Source of the DNA: JAIXUI01 sp943373175 | GTDB lineage: Bacteria > Bacteroidota > Bacteroidia > UBA7662 > JAIXUI01 | Reading direction: 5' to 3' | DNA: 11,004 nucleotides | NCBI GenBank assembly: GCA_943373175.1 | Contig: CALSBM010000088.1 | Location: forward strand, 1-11,004 | Made by a program: the position numbers and the translations under genes | Notes under the pieces: generated by a model | Seen by the model: only the letters and a program-made list of their open reading frames with translations | Told to the model about the DNA's origin: nothing | The model's database searches: none | Shown here: positions 1 to 7,551 of the stretch, piece by piece | Numbering within the stretch: the first letter of the stretch is position 1 | How the letters are laid out: every line of letters begins with the position of its first letter

Positions 1-59
1 AAAAAGTTTATACAAAAACCTTTGAGGCAATTAGGAAACCTCTGGGTGTTATAGGACAC

Positions 60-95
60 AAAAAAGAGCCCGGAATCCTGAGAATCCGAGCTCTT
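60..95 (-). terminator. Intrinsic terminator downstream of the large secreted-protein gene
   Basis: Read on the minus strand, the arms at 95-82 and 77-64 form a 14-bp stem with one G-T wobble and one T-T mismatch. They close on a 4-nt loop (TCAG) and are followed by a run of six T (65-60), the first two of which also belong to the stem. The hairpin begins 18 nt after the stop codon at 114-116, the usual place for a Rho-independent terminator. On the plus strand no T-run follows the hairpin, so it should act only on leftward transcripts. It is the only strong terminator-like hairpin I see serving the leftward genes. Confidence 0.88.
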
Positions 96-113
96 ACAAT
101 ACAGTTTATTCGT

Positions 114-3100
114 TTACCTCAGCAAAGTAACGGTTCCTTTTTGGCTATAAGGCAACCCGTTTCTACCCATAAACTCGATGGTATAAATGTAAACGCCTTC
201 TTGTGCTATTTTACCGTTGACTTCACCATTCCAGCCTTCGCTAAATTTATTGGTAGTAAAAATTTGTTCACCCCAGCGATTAAACACTCTCATGGTATAA
301 GAACCCGGGGTGACATCATCAATGAAAACCCCAACCTGGCGGAACACATTATTCAAACCTCCAGGAACAAAAGCCGTGGGTTTAAACATTCGTGGGGGCT
401 GAGTTACACATACAATATTGGAAACGGCTGAATCAGTTAGATTGTATGCGTTAGGCCCGGCTTCAACTGCAAGCAAATAATAGCAGAAAATACCGTTGGA
501 ATTGGTTAGAAGTTGAACATCATCGCTGTAGTTAGAATCTGCGGAAGTTGTGGCGGTCAAGAAACCAAAATCTTGCTCTATACCCTCAACTCTGCGGAAA
601 ACATAATGGCGGTTTGTGCCTATCGGCCATTTCTCATAAACATTCCAGCTAAGTCGATTCGTAAAATCTAAGTTATCGGTGCCAGATAAAAACATGGTTC
701 GAACTGTATCAGAAGTGTAAAAGGTGTTTTCGCAAATATTGATTCCTTCTACCTTATAGTAGTAGCTTCTCTCATCGGTTTTTGCATCAGCATCAGTGAA
801 ATACAGTTGACGGTATCCATTAGACAGAACCGACTGCGACACATTCAGCGTATCAATCAATTTGAAGTTAAAAGAATCAATCGGAGATCGATAAAGCTCA
901 TAACGACGGGCATCCGCCAAAGTGTCAATAATAAGTGCAAGTTTTACTGATTTCGTGATGCTATCAACCGTGGCATAACGAACATGAAGAAAGCGTGGTA
1001 GAATTACAACATTACCCGTTTTCACCTGCATATTAGAAAAGGAAGTAATTGAATCCGCTTGATTTGAAACCGCTACAACACCATAAGCGTAACGATTTCC
1101 ATTAATGATGTTGATATCATAATAAAACGTATCCTGAACGGGGGTATAAACACCCAATGTTGTCCATGGTCCGTTATTTTCTGAACGGAATAATGTAAAG
1201 TCCTTCACTCCAGCAGTCCAATTATTTGCTCGTGTCCAGTTTACCACCAATCGGGAGTTACACCGGTCTTCAATTACATTAAGTAAAACGTTATTATTTT
1301 GATCTGATCTTAATCCTAAGTTTCCGCAACTATCGAATGCCGCAATTCCATAATTGAACACCCCTAACTGAGGATCATCGAATGGAATTATCGCAATATT
1401 GTTAAACCTTCCAAGAATAGTATCGATGGGAAGTCCTACTTGAACTCCATTTTGCCAGATTACTTTATAGATAATATAGCCACGCGTATCAAGAGAAGTT
1501 GAAGGCTCAAACTTGGCAAATAGGCGGTTGGAAATTGTATCAACTGAGATTTGATATAGGATAACTTTTGCAGGAGCTTGGTCATCGAGCGCGGTATCGA
1601 AAGCAGTTGTACTAATAGAAAAACAATTAGTGGCAGTATCTTTTACTAAAATGCGGTAACGGAGTATATCGCTACAGAATAAGGCTGGATCATCATAAAT
1701 AGTATCAAGAAGTCCGGTTGCAACTGTATCCCAAACACCTGGGGCAATAGTGATATTTTCGCGGATAACGGTGTAATTCGCGACATGATTCGGCAAGAAT
1801 GCTGTTGGTGCTGCCGGGTAATTCCAATCAAGTTTAACTGCACCAATTCCTGCATCATATTGTGCAGATAGCAACATTGGCGATACTACACGTGTGAAGT
1901 TAGAAGTATCATCTTGACAACCAGAGACCACACTCATTCGGTAATAGTACCTTGAGCCCTTTCGAACATCGGCAGAGGTATCGGTCCAAGAAGTGCCAAG
2001 TGCCGAAGTAACCGAATCAATCAAAACAAAAGGCCCGGTGGCAGTATCAGCGCGGTATATCAAGTATTTCTGGAAAGTGTCAATTTTCCGGTTGATGGAT
2101 TGTTGAATAGTGGTATCGCATCCCAGCTTTACCGAATCAATAGGCAATTGCCAATCAAGTTTTACATCGCCACTATCGGTTGTAGTGACACAAGTAAACT
2201 TGGGAGTTTCCCAAACAGGGGGACGCACCACAATAACTTTGATAATTCCAATGGTTCTTCCATTAGCAGGGCAGTAATCGTCTTTTGCGGTAGCAGTAAA
2301 AGTATAAATGTTAGTAAGTTGACCGCAACCGTTATTGATATAATGGTTACAGGCAGTAGGCCAAACAAAAGATGCTGCAGAACCATATTGGCCAACGTAA
2401 CCATACCCTTCGATTTCACCTCGAACAATAATTGGGTTTGGCGGATCTCCTTGGGGATTGGTTACAATAGCGCAAGGAGGGTTAGGACATCCTGTAGTGT
2501 AAGAGTTGTAGTTAGTTCCGAAGATGAGTCCATTAAAGAATACAGAAACATTTTGCGCAGGAAAAACGGGCGCAAAGTCGGAAGCTTGAATAGTGAATTT
2601 TACTGTATCACCAGCAAAAGTAGTGATGGTGTAGCCGTTATCACTGGAGCAATTGCCTCTAAACGGTTTGTCCAAGTCGGGGCGGCGTTGTCCAGCAGGT
2701 GCATTCGGTGCAGTAATTACCTGTAGCTGAAAGTCCCTGAAAACTTCCGCAATTTTCTGACCGCATCTCCAAGATTCAACCCTTATGCAGGTTTGATATC
2801 TACGAAGCTGGTTATCAACCACCCTAAAAGATAGTGCTCCAGTTAATTTATTGATTGGAAGGTTATTCAAAGTGGGGTCGGGAAAACCGAAGGTTCTCAC
2901 AACTCCCGGAAATGGAAAGGTAGGACTTCCTGGAGCAACGTTATAATTGCAGCCACCAAAAGTAGGTGGGTTGCTGCCATTGACTTGCGTAATAGGTACA
3001 TCAATAAAATAAAATAAATCGTCCTGATCACGGTCAATTGCATTGTTATTAAAGTCAAGAGTATCCTGACTGACGGCAGAAGCAATGGCCAATGCGGTAG

Positions 3101-3680
3101 GAGGTTCATAGAAATCCGGGCCATTGTCACACATAGCACCAAGAGGAAGTGGCGCAGATGCCCCCGGAGGCGTATAAGGATACATCATTGCTCTTAATAT
3201 CATTTCTGAGTTGCAGTTCGTATTCGCATTTGAATTCCTACAACATGGCAGCGACTCAACCCAAAGGAAAAAACCAGAAGCTGGCGGTGCTGGAGCTGAA
3301 GATAAGTTGATATTACCGGATTCATAAATGAATCGGGCAATTGACCCATTATTTCCATTTCCTGTTGCAGGGTTACCTCCGCAACCTAAAGGGCCTACAC
3401 CGGGAACAGTTGAAGTACAAACAGGGGTAACATCCGTGCTTGAAATACGGGTTACTGTAACATTAAGTGCACCGGGTATAGTAGTTCGTAAAATCTGGGT
3501 TGGTTCGTCTAGCGGTATACCGGAACAATCCCTGTAAACTGTAACCTTAAATTTATAAATACCTCCACCCAGACATCGCCAGGTAATTTCACCCCCTAAA
3601 ACGTGTGAGGCTTCGGTTTTAATGCCTGCCAACATCAACAACCCAACAAGGAGTATGCTGCGAAAAATTGATTTAGTCAT
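114..3680 (-). CDS. Large secreted multidomain protein with FN3-like repeats and type B (gliding-motility-type) T9SS sorting domain
   Basis: This 1188-residue protein is probably exported to the cell surface or medium by the type IX secretion system. Residues 1-24 form a Sec signal peptide (basic start, hydrophobic core 9-20, likely cleavage near TEA-S). The mature protein opens with SHVLGGEITWRC, a start typical of large Bacteroidota surface proteins. Residues 25-330 are Cys-rich (including C146-C147) and contain an Asp-rich DRDQDD stretch at 216-221 resembling calcium-binding loops. Residues 340-486 look like an Ig/cadherin-like domain. Residues about 490-1093 hold six fibronectin-III-like modules of roughly 90-110 residues. 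Residues 1096-1188 match the type B sorting domain, with PTAFVPGGLNNVF, a VFNRWGEQIF strand, GWNG and a final KGTVTLLR. There are 27 cysteines, suggesting disulfides outside the cytoplasm. The ATG at 3678-3680 gives the signal peptide directly, which fixes the start. Ligand and function are unknown; an adhesin or matrix role is inference. The gene lies 56 nt after purE with no evident terminator between them. Confidence 0.9.
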   Translation of the reverse strand: MTKSIFRSILLVGLLMLAGIKTEASHVLGGEITWRCLGGGIYKFKVTVYRDCSGIPLDEPTQILRTTIPGALNVTVTRISSTDVTPVCTSTVPGVGPLGCGGNPATGNGNNGSIARFIYESGNINLSSAPAPPASGFFLWVESLPCCRNSNANTNCNSEMILRAMMYPYTPPGASAPLPLGAMCDNGPDFYEPPTALAIASAVSQDTLDFNNNAIDRDQDDLFYFIDVPITQVNGSNPPTFGGCNYNVAPGSPTFPFPGVVRTFGFPDPTLNNLPINKLTGALSFRVVDNQLRRYQTCIRVESWRCGQKIAEVFRDFQLQVITAPNAPAGQRRPDLDKPFRGNCSSDNGYTITTFAGDTVKFTIQASDFAPVFPAQNVSVFFNGLIFGTNYNSYTTGCPNPPCAIVTNPQGDPPNPIIVRGEIEGYGYVGQYGSAASFVWPTACNHYINNGCGQLTNIYTFTATAKDDYCPANGRTIGIIKVIVVRPPVWETPKFTCVTTTDSGDVKLDWQLPIDSVKLGCDTTIQQSINRKIDTFQKYLIYRADTATGPFVLIDSVTSALGTSWTDTSADVRKGSRYYYRMSVVSGCQDDTSNFTRVVSPMLLSAQYDAGIGAVKLDWNYPAAPTAFLPNHVANYTVIRENITIAPGVWDTVATGLLDTIYDDPALFCSDILRYRILVKDTATNCFSISTTAFDTALDDQAPAKVILYQISVDTISNRLFAKFEPSTSLDTRGYIIYKVIWQNGVQVGLPIDTILGRFNNIAIIPFDDPQLGVFNYGIAAFDSCGNLGLRSDQNNNVLLNVIEDRCNSRLVVNWTRANNWTAGVKDFTLFRSENNGPWTTLGVYTPVQDTFYYDINIINGNRYAYGVVAVSNQADSITSFSNMQVKTGNVVILPRFLHVRYATVDSITKSVKLALIIDTLADARRYELYRSPIDSFNFKLIDTLNVSQSVLSNGYRQLYFTDADAKTDERSYYYKVEGINICENTFYTSDTVRTMFLSGTDNLDFTNRLSWNVYEKWPIGTNRHYVFRRVEGIEQDFGFLTATTSADSNYSDDVQLLTNSNGIFCYYLLAVEAGPNAYNLTDSAVSNIVCVTQPPRMFKPTAFVPGGLNNVFRQVGVFIDDVTPGSYTMRVFNRWGEQIFTTNKFSEGWNGEVNGKIAQEGVYIYTIEFMGRNGLPYSQKGTVTLLR

Positions 3681-3736
3681 CCTTTGTAAAAATACACTAA
3701 CTATTGAAAGATTATCCTACTTTAACGTTTTGGGCT

Positions 3737-4261
3737 TTAATCATTGTTCTTTAAAAAGAACCGATACCCCTTTTCTTCCATTTCTTCGGCAGTATCTATG
3801 ACAGTATCTTGAAGCTTTTTCTTATAGTCTTTCAGCTTCTTAGCCACTACACTGTCTTCAAGGCCAATGATTTGTGCAGCAAGTATTCCAGCATTTTTTG
3901 CTCCGTTAAGCGCCACAGTTGCTACAGGAACACCTCCAGGCATCTGTAAAATAGATAAAATAGAGTCCCAACCATCTACTGAATTAGTTGATTTTACTGG
4001 AACACCAACTACTGGCAAGGTAGTCAAGGAAGCCACCATTCCCGGTAAGTGCGCTGCACCACCAGCTCCGGCGATAATTACTTTAATGCCTCTGCTTTCC
4101 GCTTTTTGAGCATATTCTACCATTCGTTCCGGCGTACGATGCGCGGACACAACCGTAATCTCGAATCCTACTCCCAGCTCCTCCAACATGGATGCTGCTT
4201 CGTGCATAACCGAGAGGTCCGATGAAGAACCCATGATAATGCCTACTTTTTTCTCAAGCAT
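3737..4261 (-). CDS. purE: N5-carboxyaminoimidazole ribonucleotide mutase, class I PurE
   Basis: PurE moves the carboxylate of N5-CAIR (made by PurK) to carbon 4, giving CAIR in de novo purine synthesis; it is cytosolic and the family is usually octameric. The 174-residue protein carries the class I landmarks: phosphate-binding GSSSD at 11-15, SAHRTPERM at 39-47 with H41 at the place of the catalytic histidine (E. coli H45), and AGAGGAAHLPGM at 64-75 with H71 in the second conserved histidine position. PVVGVPV and a QMPGGVPVATVAL segment follow. The C-terminal part after about residue 130 is a Lys/Glu-rich helix longer in charge than that of E. coli PurE. The partner PurK directly upstream supports the N5-CAIR mutase assignment over a class II AIR carboxylase. 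The start overlaps the purK end by 8 nt, implying translational coupling. Confidence 0.96.
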   Translation of the reverse strand: MLEKKVGIIMGSSSDLSVMHEAASMLEELGVGFEITVVSAHRTPERMVEYAQKAESRGIKVIIAGAGGAAHLPGMVASLTTLPVVGVPVKSTNSVDGWDSILSILQMPGGVPVATVALNGAKNAGILAAQIIGLEDSVVAKKLKDYKKKLQDTVIDTAEEMEEKGYRFFLKNND

Positions 4262-5417
4262 GTTTGCTAACTACTTTTATTTGTTCCTGTAAGTACAAAG
4301 CCTGATTCAAGGCTTGCTCAATTTGTTCATTGCAAAGGGTTATATGACCCATTTTTCGATCCGGTCGTGTTTGCTTCTTCCCATAAAGATGGAGAGAAGC
4401 CCCGGAAGTTCGAAATACATTTTCTAGTCCTAAATACTTTACTTCCCCACTATGGCTCGCGGATCCGGTCAGATTAAGCATAACAGCCGGAGATTTCATT
4501 CCGGTATCTCCAAGTGGTAATCCGAGAATTGCTCTCAAGTGTTGCTCAAACTGGCTGGTGTAATTGGCTTCTATGGTAAGGTGTCCGCTATTATGAGGAC
4601 GTGGTGCTAATTCGTTGATGAGGATATGGCCCTGTTTATCTTGAAATAGCTCGATAGCCAGTAAACCAACTGGCTTTAGTGCACTTAATACTCTCTCTGC
4701 AATATCCATGATTTGCTCATGTGCCATCGGGCTGATGTTGGCCGGTTGTGCGACCCATTCTACCAAGTTGGAAACCGGATTAAACACCATTTCAACGGGT
4801 GGATAATACGCTACTTCCCCGTGTTCATTTCTTGCAGTGATAATGGCAAGCTCTTTTTCTATAGAAACATACGCTTCCGCAATGCAGGGAACGTTGGGTA
4901 AAGTATGTAAATCTTCGTTCGATTCCAGAACCATCACTCCTTTTCCATCGTAACCGCCGTGCGTTGACTTCCAAACAAAAGGGAAGGAAATGTCCTGAGC
5001 GGCAATTAATAAGCGAAGTTCCTCAAGACCTTGACACCTCGCAAAAAAAGCAGTTGGCAGACGATTCTCGGCAAAAAACCGCTTTTGCTTGGATTTATCT
5101 TGAATCAAGGAAATGACTTCCGGTTGAGGAAATACGTTAATTCCTTCTTTTTTCAATTGATGTAACGCCTCGGCATTAACGTGCTCAATTTCCACAGTAA
5201 CAACATGGCATTTTCTTCCAAAGTCGAGCACTGTCTGAAAGTCACGAAAACTGCCAGAAGTAAATGAACTGGCTAATCCAGAAGCGACGCATTCAAAATC
5301 AGGGTCTAAAACCGAAGCAGCAATGTCCATTTTTTGGCATTCCTGCAACAACATTTTCCCCAATTGTCCGCCGCCCAGTATTCCTAGGCTTAAATCATAA
5401 GGAAAATTGTTCAGCAC
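4254..5417 (-). CDS. purK: N5-carboxyaminoimidazole ribonucleotide synthase (ATP-grasp), PurK
   Basis: PurK uses ATP and bicarbonate to carboxylate 5-aminoimidazole ribonucleotide to N5-CAIR, the substrate of PurE. At 387 residues it has the usual family length. It shows the N-terminal Rossmann-like GILGGGQLGKM (12-22), the DKSKQKRF segment (108-114) that opens the ATP-grasp fold, FVWKSTHGGYDGKGVMVL (147-164) with K150 and the glycine-rich ATP loop, EAYVSIEKELAII (181-193), and the metal/ATP signature INELAPRPHNSGH (267-279), followed by the PurK C-terminal domain. The start is GTG (5415-5417). The frame stays open upstream to 5484 but offers no other ATG, GTG or TTG, and the next internal ATG (residue 22) would destroy the GGGQLG motif. 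The order is purK before purE, reversed relative to E. coli purEK, with an 8-nt overlap. Confidence 0.95.
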   Translation of the reverse strand: MLNNFPYDLSLGILGGGQLGKMLLQECQKMDIAASVLDPDFECVASGLASSFTSGSFRDFQTVLDFGRKCHVVTVEIEHVNAEALHQLKKEGINVFPQPEVISLIQDKSKQKRFFAENRLPTAFFARCQGLEELRLLIAAQDISFPFVWKSTHGGYDGKGVMVLESNEDLHTLPNVPCIAEAYVSIEKELAIITARNEHGEVAYYPPVEMVFNPVSNLVEWVAQPANISPMAHEQIMDIAERVLSALKPVGLLAIELFQDKQGHILINELAPRPHNSGHLTIEANYTSQFEQHLRAILGLPLGDTGMKSPAVMLNLTGSASHSGEVKYLGLENVFRTSGASLHLYGKKQTRPDRKMGHITLCNEQIEQALNQALYLQEQIKVVSKHA

Positions 5418-5421
5418 TCGG

Positions 5422-5429
5422 CAAAAATA
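5422..5429 (-). promoter_or_regulatory. Candidate -7 promoter element for purK-purE
   Basis: The minus strand reads TATTTTTG, a full match to the Bacteroidota -7 consensus TAnnTTTG. It ends only 4 nt before the GTG start of purK, so the predicted transcript would begin at or next to the start codon and be leaderless or nearly so. I see no clear TTG -33 element at the expected distance. A/T-rich DNA makes chance matches common, hence the modest confidence. Confidence 0.35.
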
Positions 5430-5479
5430 AGATTTATATAATACTGAGTACTTTAATGGTTTCGACGCTATCGGTAACT

Positions 5480-5517
5480 TGTGTTAAAAGAAATGAAATA
5501 CTAACACATTTTTAACA
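5480..5517. repeat. Nested inverted repeats in the purK/tetR divergent region
   Basis: Two overlapping perfect inverted repeats share bases. TGTGTTA (5480-5486) pairs with TAACACA (5502-5508) across a 15-nt spacer. TGTTAAAA (5482-5489) pairs with TTTTAACA (5510-5517) across 20 nt. The two pairings are mutually exclusive if formed as RNA or cruciform. They may be protein-binding half-sites. The first hairpin is followed by five T, so it could also be a weak plus-strand terminator, although its stem holds only two G-C pairs. The positions are directly read; the role is unknown. Confidence 0.4.
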
Positions 5518-5519
5518 AT

Positions 5520-5547
5520 GGAAACTTTCGTAGTTATAATAGTTTCC
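5520..5547. promoter_or_regulatory. Candidate TetR-family operator (inverted repeat)
   Basis: GGAAACT (5520-5526) and AGTTTCC (5541-5547) form a perfect 7-bp inverted repeat with a 14-nt spacer, 28 bp in all, ending 17 nt before the ATG of the TetR-family gene. TetR-family repressors commonly bind palindromes of about 15-30 bp next to their own genes. The position would overlap a promoter for the rightward efflux operon, so autorepression and pump repression from one site is a reasonable inference. There is no direct evidence that this protein binds here. Confidence 0.5.
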
Positions 5548-5548
5548 G

Positions 5549-5556
5549 CAGTTTTG
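5549..5556 (+). promoter_or_regulatory. Weak candidate -7 element for the efflux operon
   Basis: CAGTTTTG differs from the Bacteroidota consensus TAnnTTTG at one position and lies 8 nt before the ATG at 5565. If used, transcription would begin only a few bases before the start codon. No good TTG -33 element is visible; the -33 region would fall inside the 5520-5547 inverted repeat, which would suit repression. Confidence 0.25.
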
Positions 5557-5564
5557 TAGCCGAA

Positions 5565-6185
5565 ATGATACAAGAGATGGACGCAACGGCCAGGATGATA
5601 ATTAACCGAAGCCGTCCCCTATTCCTTACTTACGGTGTTAGAACCATGACCATGGACGATTTGGCTAACCGGCTCGGCATTTCTAAAAAAACTATTTATC
5701 AGTATTTCGAAGATAAAAACGACTTAGTAAACCAGGTGTTTAACTGCATTCTAAATGAACACAGTTTTGAGGTTAACAACTTACTCCGTCAGGAAGGCAA
5801 TGCCATTGAGTTGTTTCTGAATGTGGTGAAAGCCGGAACCGAGCGTTTAAAGGAATTTAACCCGATAGTATTTTTAGAACTTCAGAAGTACCACCACGAA
5901 TCATGGATGGCCTGGAGTGCTTTCAAACAAGATCAGATTGCGCGGGAAATTTCAACTCTAATTGAAAAAGGAATTGAAGATGGGCTTTTTCGTTCCGATT
6001 TGAACGTTGCGGTTGCCATTAACTTACATCTGGCACACATGGATTTAGTTACGGCACCTGAATTTATCCAGCGTGTCAATTTACCTGCTTACCGAATTGT
6101 TGCTGAGACTATGCTTCTTTTTCTAAGAGGAATAGCCAGTGAAAAAGGCCTTGAACTACTTAAAAATTACAAAATACTGTCCTGA
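5565..6185 (+). CDS. TetR/AcrR-family transcriptional regulator of the adjacent efflux operon
   Basis: This 206-residue cytosolic DNA-binding protein probably represses its own operon and responds to a ligand that the pump exports. The N-terminal domain is classic TetR: helix 1 at about 6-22, then TMDDLANRLGIS (29-40) and KKTIYQYFEDKNDLV (41-55), where TIYQYF is the recognition helix and its signature. The rest (about 56-206) is a variable all-helical ligand and dimer domain with no recognisable specificity. The start could be ATG 5565 or the in-frame ATG at 5577 (residue 5); both keep the DNA-binding domain, and no Shine-Dalgarno sequence decides between them. The stop overlaps the next start as TGATG (6183-6187), indicating coupling with the TolC gene. 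A candidate operator lies at 5520-5547. The ligand is unknown. Confidence 0.92.
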   Translation: MIQEMDATARMIINRSRPLFLTYGVRTMTMDDLANRLGISKKTIYQYFEDKNDLVNQVFNCILNEHSFEVNNLLRQEGNAIELFLNVVKAGTERLKEFNPIVFLELQKYHHESWMAWSAFKQDQIAREISTLIEKGIEDGLFRSDLNVAVAINLHLAHMDLVTAPEFIQRVNLPAYRIVAETMLLFLRGIASEKGLELLKNYKILS

Positions 6186-7534
6186 TGAATTCAATTTTTT
6201 TCAAAAGAGCCGTACTTCCGGGGGCACTTCTTTTGGTGCTCGGAACCGGCCTTAAAGCGCAGGAAAACCTGAGTCTGGAACAGGCGTTAGATTATGCGCT
6301 CAAACACAACCCCACTTATCTGAATACCGGATTAGAGGTTAAAAAAGCACAGGCGCAAGTTAGAGAAGTAACCGGCTACGGGCTTCCTCAAATAAACGCT
6401 GCTGTTGAAGCCAACGACTATGTAATAATTCCAAAGGCGTTTATTCCATCGCGTTTTTTTGATCCACAGGCTCCTGAAAACAGCTTTACTGCCGTAACCT
6501 TTCAGCCTAAGTACACCGGAAGCATGAATGTTTCGCTCAGTCAACTTTTGTTCGACGGTTCCTACTTGGTTGGGCTTCAGGCTTCCAGAACAGTTAAAGA
6601 ATTAGCTACTCGCCAACAAACAATGGCCAAAGTGGATTTAATTGAGAAGGTTCAAAAGGCTTACTACCTCGTGTTGGTGAACCAAGAAAGGCGTAAACTG
6701 CTGGAAGCCAATATTGTCCGGCTGGATAGCACCCTTAGAGAGTTAAATGTTCTTTACGAGAAAGGCTTTGCCGAGAAAATTGATGTTGATCGCCTAAATG
6801 TTGCAAGAAATAACCTAGCAGTTGAAACAGATAAGGTTGCAACCTTTACTGAAGTATCGAAAAGCTTGCTTAAGCTTCAAATAGGAATGCCTATTGAAAC
6901 TCCTATTCAATTAACAGATAAGTTAACAGAAGTAACGCAGTCTGCAGAAGCTGATATCAACACCAAGGTCGATTTCCAAAAGCGCATCGAATACCAATTA
7001 CTACAAACACAATTAACCCTTAACCAATTAGAGCTTAAAAATAATCGAGCGAAATACCTGCCTCGTTTCTTTGGTTTTGCCAGTTATGGCGCCAATACTG
7101 GTCAATCCACCTTTGGCAACTTCCTTAATGCAAATAATTGGTTTGAGTTAGGGTTGGTAGGGTTGAAGTTAGAAGTGCCCATTTTTGCCGGGTTCAGCCG
7201 ATCATACAAAAGCCAGCAACTGAAAATTAATGTTCAGAAAACGGAAAACACGATTGCAGAATTTGAAAATGCTGCCAAACTGCAAACCATGCAATCGGCA
7301 GAAATGCTGCGAAACTATCTCGCTTCAATGAAAGTCCAGAAAGAAAACCTTGAGCTTTCTCAGGAAATATTGCGGGTAAGCCGAATCAAAACCCAACAGG
7401 GTTTGCGTTCAAACCTAGAAATCATTAATGCAGAAGCTTCTTTTAAGGAAGCGCAAACCAATTACTACACCTCGCTATACGACCTGCTTGTAGCACGTGT
7501 GGATTTACTTAAGTCAAAAGGAGAATTAAAATAA
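6185..7534 (+). CDS. TolC-family outer-membrane efflux channel protein
   Basis: This would be the outer-membrane exit duct of the tripartite pump encoded with it, working as a trimer with a long periplasmic alpha-helical barrel. Residues 1-25 are a signal peptide (hydrophobic core about 9-23, then LKAQ). The mature protein starts with the family's ENLSLEQALDYALKHNP segment. The two OEP halves are visible as an internal duplication: GLPQINAAVEA (66-76) and NVSLSQLLFDGSYL (115-128) in the first half correspond to YLPRFFGFASYG (291-302) and LKLEVPIFAGFSRS (327-340) in the second. Long helices at about 130-235 and 340-449 form the barrel, with LNVLYEKGFAEKIDVDRL and LRVSRIKTQQGLRSNLEIINAE as matching helix-turn elements. 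The length of 449 residues is normal. The 17-nt gap to the adaptor gene supports one transcript. It could serve other pumps as well. Confidence 0.93.
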   Translation: MNSIFFKRAVLPGALLLVLGTGLKAQENLSLEQALDYALKHNPTYLNTGLEVKKAQAQVREVTGYGLPQINAAVEANDYVIIPKAFIPSRFFDPQAPENSFTAVTFQPKYTGSMNVSLSQLLFDGSYLVGLQASRTVKELATRQQTMAKVDLIEKVQKAYYLVLVNQERRKLLEANIVRLDSTLRELNVLYEKGFAEKIDVDRLNVARNNLAVETDKVATFTEVSKSLLKLQIGMPIETPIQLTDKLTEVTQSAEADINTKVDFQKRIEYQLLQTQLTLNQLELKNNRAKYLPRFFGFASYGANTGQSTFGNFLNANNWFELGLVGLKLEVPIFAGFSRSYKSQQLKINVQKTENTIAEFENAAKLQTMQSAEMLRNYLASMKVQKENLELSQEILRVSRIKTQQGLRSNLEIINAEASFKEAQTNYYTSLYDLLVARVDLLKSKGELK

Positions 7535-7551
7535 CCCGTCCAAAATACCCC

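Noticed and set aside
1..59. Possible end of another gene at the left edge
   Set aside because: No supported reading frame or motif is visible in this short A-rich stretch.
141..431. Plus-strand open frame of 96 codons antisense to the sorting-domain region
   Set aside because: It overlaps the conserved type B sorting domain on the other strand and has no family features of its own.
2100..2726. Plus-strand open frame of 208 codons antisense to the large secreted-protein gene
   Set aside because: It lies wholly inside a gene with clear domains. Its translation is rich in Ser, Arg and Asn with no recognisable motif, and it has no promoter or neighbour in its direction.
3681..3685. AAAGG directly before the secreted-protein ATG as a Shine-Dalgarno site
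   Set aside because: It abuts the start codon with no spacer, so it cannot work as a normal ribosome binding site, and Bacteroidota rarely use one.
3681..3736. Possible terminator between purE and the secreted-protein gene
   Set aside because: The best pairing on the minus strand is only four base pairs (AAAG with CTTT) and lacks a T-run, too weak to call.
5264..5515. Plus-strand open frame of 83 codons spanning the purK start and the intergenic region
   Set aside because: More than half lies antisense to conserved purK sequence, and the translation shows no domain.
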